Assembly: GCA_023374045.1 (NCBI GenBank)
Contig: CM041776.1
Coordinates: 351,167,636 to 351,231,635 of the forward strand
Source: Limonium bicolor
Lineage: Eukaryota > Streptophyta > Magnoliopsida > Caryophyllales > Plumbaginaceae
DNA length: 64,000 nt
Direction of reading: 5' to 3'
A program made the position numbers and the translations under genes. Positions 57,759 through 64,000 of the stretch are shown here, piece by piece; positions within the stretch are counted from its first letter, which is position 1, and each line of letters begins with the position of its first letter. The notes below the pieces were generated by a model. The model made no database searches. It worked only from the letters and a program-made list of their open reading frames with translations, and was not told the DNA's origin.

Positions 57759-60700
57759 TTACCTAGACATAGTAACATATATCATGATCTGTTTTCTACC
57801 CAACCCCCTCATTATGGTCTGATCGAGCATAGATGGTCTGAACATCATCATTTGTAAATCATCAGTTGAATCATGCAACCCTGTATGCAATGATACAGTT
57901 TCATCTATCATCTCATTATCATCATCGTCGTTGTTTTCATCCTCAAACAAAACCGGTCTTCTCCCTGGAAGAACAACATGCCATCTACTAGCTTTTGGGT
58001 CTTCAACATAAAACATCTGGTCACAGTCTTTACCCAACACAACTGATCTTCCTTATTAGTTGTAACACGTGACAGATCAACCAAAATAAGTCCTTTATCA
58101 TTTTGGAGCCCATGTCGGTTGTCCACCCAATTGCAGCGGAACAATAGAAACGAATCAATGTGATAGTTTAGTTCCCATATGTCCTCTATCACACCATAAT
58201 ACCAACTACTACTGCTCATTGGTTGAACCTGGTTACCTAGACCATATTCAGTCACCGATGCTTCAATTTTTACCCCACTGTTCTGATGTATTGATTTAGC
58301 ATCTTGGCGTGCAGTGTAGTATGTGCATCCATTAATGTCATACCCTTCAAACGATACAATATCTGTTCCAGGACCAACAGCTAGACATCTGATTTCTTCA
58401 CTGACATCTTCGGGGTCCAATGAAGCTTGCTCAAACACATATTCCTTAAACCATTGGACGAATACTCGATTTTGTTCTTTTTTAAGCCAGATACGGTTTT
58501 TGGTAGGGTTTTGTCGACTCAACTTAGCAATGTGAATATCGAAGTAGGGTTCAACAACCTCAAGGTGTTGTAGTACAAACAAATGTGCCTGATTAATAAG
58601 ATCACGCGAGATATGAACAACCTTTTTGCCAATAACTCCTTTACCCTTAAATCTACCCATGGTGACGTGGTTTGGGAATACCAATTGACTCTGCATCGTT
58701 CAAATAACTTGTCACGAATTCTATGACTTCCTCAGTCACTGTTGCTTCGATGATACTACCTTCCGGTCTATATCTGTTTTTCATTCTACCCTTCAGAATC
58801 CTCATATATCGTTCGAAAGGATACATGTAACATAAGTAGACCGGACCACACAATTTGATCTCTCGGACAATATGCACTACTAAATGCACCATTATGTCAA
58901 AGAAAGATGGTGGGAAATACATCTCAAGCTGGCATATTGTCACAACAATTTCATGTTGCAGATCATCGAGGGTGTCTGAGTCAATTGCCTTGCCAGACAG
59001 CGTTGAAGAAGAAACATAATCGAGTTAGAGCATTTCTGACATTTTCTGGTAATATCCCTCGTATTGCAACTGGAAGAAGATGCAACATTAACACATGATA
59101 ATCATGAGATTTCATGCCTAACAGTTTCAAATCCTTCATAGAAACTAGGTTCTTCCAGTTTGAAGAGTACCCAGAAGGTACCTTCAATGTGTGCAAACAC
59201 TTGCAAAAACTTAATTTTTCACTCTTAGAGAGGGTATAACACGCAGGAGGTAGATATGTTCGCTTCTCATCCTCTATTGGGTGTAGTTCTTTTCGTATGC
59301 GCAACTCTTGCATATCTCTCCTCACCTTCAATCCATCTTTCGTCTTGCCGGGTATGTTGAGCAAAGTACCACACATTGCCTCACCGACGTTCTTCACACA
59401 ATGTGCATGATATCCAAACAATGTCGAACAGGCATATGCCGCCAATACGGTAGATCCCAAAAAATGGAACGTTTTTTCCAAAATGTTCTTCGGCGGCGTG
59501 GATGTGTTTTCCAAAGACATTTTGAATGTCTTTTACCTTTGCATACACTTCCTCTGCATTCAAAGGCAGACGAGCCACACGAGTCTCGTGCTCATTGTTG
59601 AACAACTTTCGCTTTCTCGAACGGTAAGGATGGTCTACTGGAAGAAACCGTCGATGACACATGTAAACATTTTTGCCGCAGTGCTTCAGACGATCTGAAC
59701 ATGTGTCATCCTTACATACCGGACACGCTTTGAATCCTTTCACCGAGTATCCTGACAAGTTCCCATAGGCAGGAAAGTTGTTAACAGTACAGAACAACAT
59801 CGCCTTCAGTGTGAAATTTTCTTTCGCATGAGCATCATATACCACTGTCCCTTCATTCCACAATAAGTTCAGATCGTCGATCAGTGGTGCAAGATATGCG
59901 TCAATGTTATGACCAGGTTGCTTTGGACCAGAAATTAGGAGTGATAACATAATGTATTTTCGTTTCATGCACAGCCATGACGGTAAATTGTAGATCACTA
60001 GTAGCACCGGCCAAGTGCTGTGCTGACTGCTCAACGTGCCATACGGGTTCATCCCATCGGTACACAATCCAAGTCTCAGATTCCTATCCTCATCCCCAAA
60101 ATGATGTTTGAATTTTCTGTTGATATTTCTCCACTGAGGTCCGTCTGCAGGATGTCTTAATTTTTCATCAATTTTTCTACCATCCGCGTGCCAACGTAAG
60201 TTCTTCGCATCTTTCGGGTTGGCAAACAACCGTTTGAATCTAGGAATTATCGACAAGTACCACAATAATTTCACTGGACGATTTTTTTTCTGAAAGGAGG
60301 AATCCTCATCCTTGTCCTTGTACCGGGACAACAAACATTTAGGACACTTGTCTAGATGTTCGTATTCACCCCTATAGAGCACACAGTTATTTGGGCAAGC
60401 ATGAATCTTTTTATATTCAACTCCCATTGGACACATCCATTTCTTTGCCTCATAGGTGGATGTAGGAAGACCATTCTCATCCGGAAGCATATCATGTATC
60501 AGCTCTAGAAATGAAGTGAAACACTTGTCACCAACTCCATATTTCCCCTTTAAGTTGAACAAATTAAGTACAGCAGTCAATTTTGTGTATTTCACGCACG
60601 AAGGGTACAAAGGTGTCTTTGATGCGTCCAACAATCTTTGATACTCTTCCGGCTTATCGACAAAAGTATCCGCAACATTTTCTAACATTTCATCCATTTG

Positions 60701-61078
60701 CTCATCATGGTGAGTGGTCTCACTGTCATCGAATCCTGAATCACTTAACGGTACCGACTCATTGATGGTATTGAAGGTGTGGGCGGTACTTGCGTAACGT
60801 GGATCATGAGCACTTGATGATGTTGAAGCACTAGCTGCAACATCTTCTCTATGAAAATTCCATCTTTTGTAATGTGGCATGAATCCACGGGATTTAAGAT
60901 GAAATCTAATTTCCTCAATGTCTACAAATTTCCTTACGACCCCACAGTCAACACAAGGACATGAAATATTGTCCGCCTTTGTTCTGTCCTTGTGTTGCAC
61001 TGCGGCTTTGATAAACTCTTTCAGCTTCTCATCAAAGTAGTGATCCCCTCGATCACCGTACATCCAGTCACGCTCCAT
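57759..61078 (-). pseudogene. TNP2 (TnpD-type) CACTA transposase, frameshifted
   Basis: Start MERDWMYGDR at 61078, just after an intron-like acceptor; this is the opening of the transposase-associated domain (CPCVDCG, then GFMPHYKRWNFH). The TNP2 core follows (KYGVGDKCFTSFLELIHDML, CPNNCVLYRGEY, WHADGRK). A DUF4218-like part (EMYFPPSFFDIMVHLVVHI) and a DUF4216-like part (WYYGVIEDIWEL, MFYVEDPKASRWHVVLPGR) complete it, in the usual order. Reading needs frame changes near 59463, 59400, 59010, 58660 and 58035, so this copy cannot make transposase. TNP2 proteins bind the subterminal repeats and cut the element out. Confidence 0.9.
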
Positions 61079-61480
61079 TCTATATGTGAAAACAAACAAG
61101 TTTCAGATTGATTTGTCTTTCAGTTTTGTCTGCATTTGTATATGGAGCATGTTTCTACTGGATGTACGGTTGCAAACCAAACTCAGCACTACTCTATGGT
61201 TCCAACCAAACTAACGTAGCCTAAGTACTCTAACGTTCCAACGTAACTAATCTAGCCTTATTCTAACAATTCTAACACATTTAATTTAACTTCAACAAAT
61301 CATTGCATTATTAACAAAAAATAAAGTTTAATTACTTACTTGTTTTAAGGTTGTACAGAGGAGGAAGCTAGGAGACTGCTTTGGTGATGGGCTGGGAAGT
61401 ACTGGTACAAATCCAATAGCAGATTCAGAAGACCTGACAAAGAATAAAGATTGTTATACACAAATAACAATAAAATTAAT
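61079..61480 (-). other. Leader and intron of the transposase gene
   Basis: Non-coding, AT-rich; a minus-strand acceptor-like TTTTCACATATAG precedes the start codon. Confidence 0.45.
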
Positions 61481-62360
61481 TAATAAGACTAATACGATTC
61501 TAGAAAAAATTCGGCATGACCTTTGCGTAATCGTGTTAATCCCATGCTTATCATTAAGCATTCACCAACATCTTATTTACCACGACAAATAAATACAACA
61601 ATTGGCAGCAACCATCCTTATTCACAATCACTCAATATTAACCACAACCACTTTTTTCGCAGTAATTAATTAAACACACAAAGAGAAAAGATAGATGAAG
61701 ATGTTACCTTTTCACTCTTAGTCCACAGCAGAATAAATAAGGAAGAAGAAGTACAGACCACCCCAATTACTGCAGACAGTGGGGAAGCAAGGAAATAATA
61801 TTAGGGGGGTAAGAAATCCATTATTATAAGCATTATCATATTAAGAAAATAAAAAAGAGAAAAAAGGTAGATGAAGATGTTACCTTTCAGCTCATGCTGC
61901 ACAACAGAAGCAATGAGGAAGAAAGAGACACAGAGACCACCCGAATTACTGCAGACAGCGGTGAAGCAAGGTAATAATATTAGGGGGGCAAGAAATCCAT
62001 TACTATAAGCATTATCATATTAAGCACGTAAAAAAAGAAAAAAATGATAGATGAAGATGTTACATTTCCACTCTTTTTCAATACAAGCAATATGTATGGC
62101 CACTTGATACCATATTGAATGGGCAAGAAACAGTTAGGCTTAATATTGTATGCCTAATTTTTCATTTTCCAAGTCATATCAGATTTGAGAAATTAGTCCA
62201 CTATTTATAAAGTTAATTAATAAGACTAATACAATTTTAGAAAAAATTTGGCATGACCTTTGTGTAGTTATGCTTATCATTAAGCATTCACCAATATCTT
62301 ATTTTCCATGACAAACAAATTCAACAAGTGGCAACATCCATCCTAATCGCAAACAACACA
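61480..62360. repeat. Nested duplications in the CACTA 5' region
   Basis: A unit of about 176 bases (GATAGATGAAGATGTTACC ... AAGCATTATCATATTAAG) is repeated from about 61690, with a second copy near 61866 and the start of a third near 62045. This block is bracketed by a longer direct repeat of about 150 bases (TTCTAGAAAAAATTCGGCATG at 61499 versus TTTTAGAAAAAATTTGGCATG at 62233). Confidence 0.75.
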
Positions 62361-63224
62361 ATTTTTCACTCAGGCATTTTATCGAACACTGTATGCACAA
62401 CTAATTAACTAATTGAACAATATTATTGTAATTGACTTAAAATTTATTGTGGGCTGGGCTTACAATTAGAGGGGGGCCCATCATTCGGGGGGCTTGGGGG
62501 GGCGTAGCTATATACAATTATTCGCTCGATTTTACAACAATAACTATATACAATTATTCACACACAACTACATTAGAAATCAATAACTACATTGCATCAT
62601 TTTATAATAATAAATCATACCATAATTATGCTAATTACAAGTTACAACTTCGGAATAAATATGCTAACCTTTTTTGCAGCTCGTGTGCGGCCTGGTTCGA
62701 ATCCTGCGACGACCGGCAGCTAGCGCGGTGGCGTGGAAGGCAACGACGAAGCAGGTGGCGCAGCTGGCACAAACACAATAATTTTCCACTCAGGCATTTT
62801 ATCGAACACCAAGTATGCACGCCTAATATAACTAATTCAACATTACAACTATACATAAATTATGCACACACAACTAAACTAACAATCAAAAACTTAATTA
62901 CAACCTTTTTTGCAACTAAACCACATCATAATTTATACAAACGCAACATATATTAACAAATTCGAAATTAAATACCTGTTCGGTCGATCTGCTGGCTTTG
63001 CTGCGATCGACGCGCAGTTGGCGGCCTCTTCGAACGCGGTGGCGGAAGGCGCCGGCGGCTCGTGCGGTGGCGCGGAAGGCAGTGGCGAACGCGGAGGAAA
63101 GAGGTGGCGCGGTGGGGCGGTGGTTGTCGCAGGATTCGTCGTCGCAGCTCTCGTCGACGAGAACAGATAGCAGAGGAAGATGAGGGTTTGAGAGAGAGCG
63201 GACGCGAGTGAGTATATAATTTAA
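62361..63224 (-). other. CACTA 5' leader region with GC-rich patches
   Basis: ACTCAGGCATTTTATCGAACAC is repeated near 62370 and 62790. GC-rich patches at 62680-62775 and 62985-63180 resemble each other (GCGGTGGCG...GGAAGGC). Open frames on both strands are low-complexity and not called as genes. Confidence 0.45.
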
Positions 63225-63456
63225 CGAAACCTATGGCAGCGGTTCCAGCTAAGAACCGCTGCGATAGGTTAGTTTTACTAACCTATCGCAGCGGTTCTTA
63301 GCTGGAACCGCTGCCATAGGTTCGTCAAATTTTTAAAACACTCCTATCGCAGCGGTTACAAATAAGAACCGCTGCGATAGGTTAGCGACATTTTAAAAAA
63401 TGACCTACAGCAGCGGTTCTTTTTACAACCGCAGCACTAGGGGCGCTGCTACAGAT
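63225..63456. repeat. CACTA subterminal array, 5' side
   Basis: Paired copies of CGCAGCGGTT and AACCGCTGCG with loops of 8-30 bases, the counterpart of the array at 54117-54410. Confidence 0.88.
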
Positions 63457-63472
63457 CATTTTTCTACTAGTG

Positions 63473-64000
63473 ATATATTTTTGGTTGAAAACCATATGAT
63501 TTAATGGTGGTGGTTATTTAAAAAAAATAGTTACGAACTATAAGTTATGAATTTTGGATGCAAATATTATTTGCTAAAGATAAATGGATCATATAATACA
63601 TTGTATTATAGTGGATGGTGGGAGAATGATACAATATAATAAGTGATACAATACAAAAATAACAATATAATACAATCATGCCATACATGCAACTATAGGT
63701 TATGTACCTAAACTAGGTGGTGGATAAGATTAAAAGAAATGTAACGAATTAAACTTAACAGTTGAAATGTTTTGACGTACGCGTTTTAAGTAACAAAGCC
63801 GACTGTTTTAGAGAAACCTGTAACAAACAACTGTAGAAAACAGGGTGAACTATCGGGGTTACTTATTATTCGGAAATACCGGATGTAGTTAGTCATGGAG
63901 ACTGACTTATAGTATTAATACCGTTTAGATTATACTTCTGACAAGGACGCTTGACAAGCTAGCAGACTACACGGAGCATAGGATCTTGCTGATTCATACT
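63473..64000. other. Right flank, unassigned
   Basis: AT-rich sequence with no gene or element boundary that I can support. Confidence 0.4.

Larger units (their letters stand above)
54100..63472 (-). mobile_element. CACTA (En/Spm) transposon, 9.4 kb
   Basis: It starts CACTAGTAGGAAAA and ends TTTTCTACTAGTG, the perfect CACTA core ends. Flanking triplets are CTA (54097-54099) and ATA (63473-63475), one mismatch from a 3-base duplication. Both ends carry arrays of (T/C)(A/G)(T/G)CGCAGCGGTT and its complement. Two genes lie on the minus strand: TNP2 transposase (61078 to about 57759) and a Ulp1-like peptidase gene (about 57470 to 54674). Both are damaged. Confidence 0.93.

Noticed and set aside
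62447..63183. Frames of 60-169 codons near the CACTA 5' end
   Set aside because: Low-complexity composition, overlapping on both strands, and they fall in duplicated leader sequence of the transposon.

Overview
The window is plant nuclear DNA, most likely from a eudicot with a repeat-rich genome. It is AT-rich and carries plant-type transposons of nearly every order, plus one clear single-copy gene. I see no rRNA, tRNA gene, organelle gene or CRISPR array. The species cannot be named from sequence alone.

Layout. (1) 24-18852 is one Ty3/gypsy LTR retrotransposon with 3.8-kb LTRs, flanked by the 5-bp target duplication GATAT. It lies inside a decayed LINE, and an antisense solo LTR of a related family (3945-8800, duplication GTTAA) sits between its primer-binding site and gag. 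Its gag is split by short GT-AG introns. Between gag and pol lies an AlkB-type 2-oxoglutarate/Fe(II) dioxygenase reading frame with its metal and co-substrate residues intact but one internal stop. (2) 18858-31000 holds LINE remains, a TIR element with a minisatellite core, a 1.2-kb foldback element, a tRNA-derived SINE, a MITE and an extensively decayed LINE ORF2. (3) 31099-36012 holds a hAT element, then a Stowaway-type MITE split by a LINE that has ORF1 but no ORF2. (4) 36374-37105 is an NDR1/HIN1-like (LEA_2) gene, the only convincing host gene. (5) 37830-54096 is a dense field of small elements: SINEs, Stowaway, Harbinger and hAT MITEs, and four more hAT-like elements whose ends are long arrays of a degenerate short motif. 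(6) 54100-63472 is a CACTA (En/Spm) transposon on the minus strand. It carries a frameshifted TNP2 transposase and a second gene ending in a Ulp1-like C48 peptidase; it has jumped into another foldback element.

The most striking point is the gypsy element. One splice donor (after 10375, phase 1) is in phase with two acceptors. One (exon from 10521) fuses Gag to the AlkB domain; the other (exon from 11442) fuses Gag to protease-RT-RNase H-integrase. Retaining the intron ends Gag three codons later. The layout suggests a retrotransposon that captured a nucleic-acid demethylase and sorts Gag, Gag-AlkB and Gag-Pol by alternative splicing. This copy is itself broken by stops and frameshifts, so the proposal concerns the family, not this copy.

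All coordinates, splice phases and duplications were read by eye; no alignment or database search was run.
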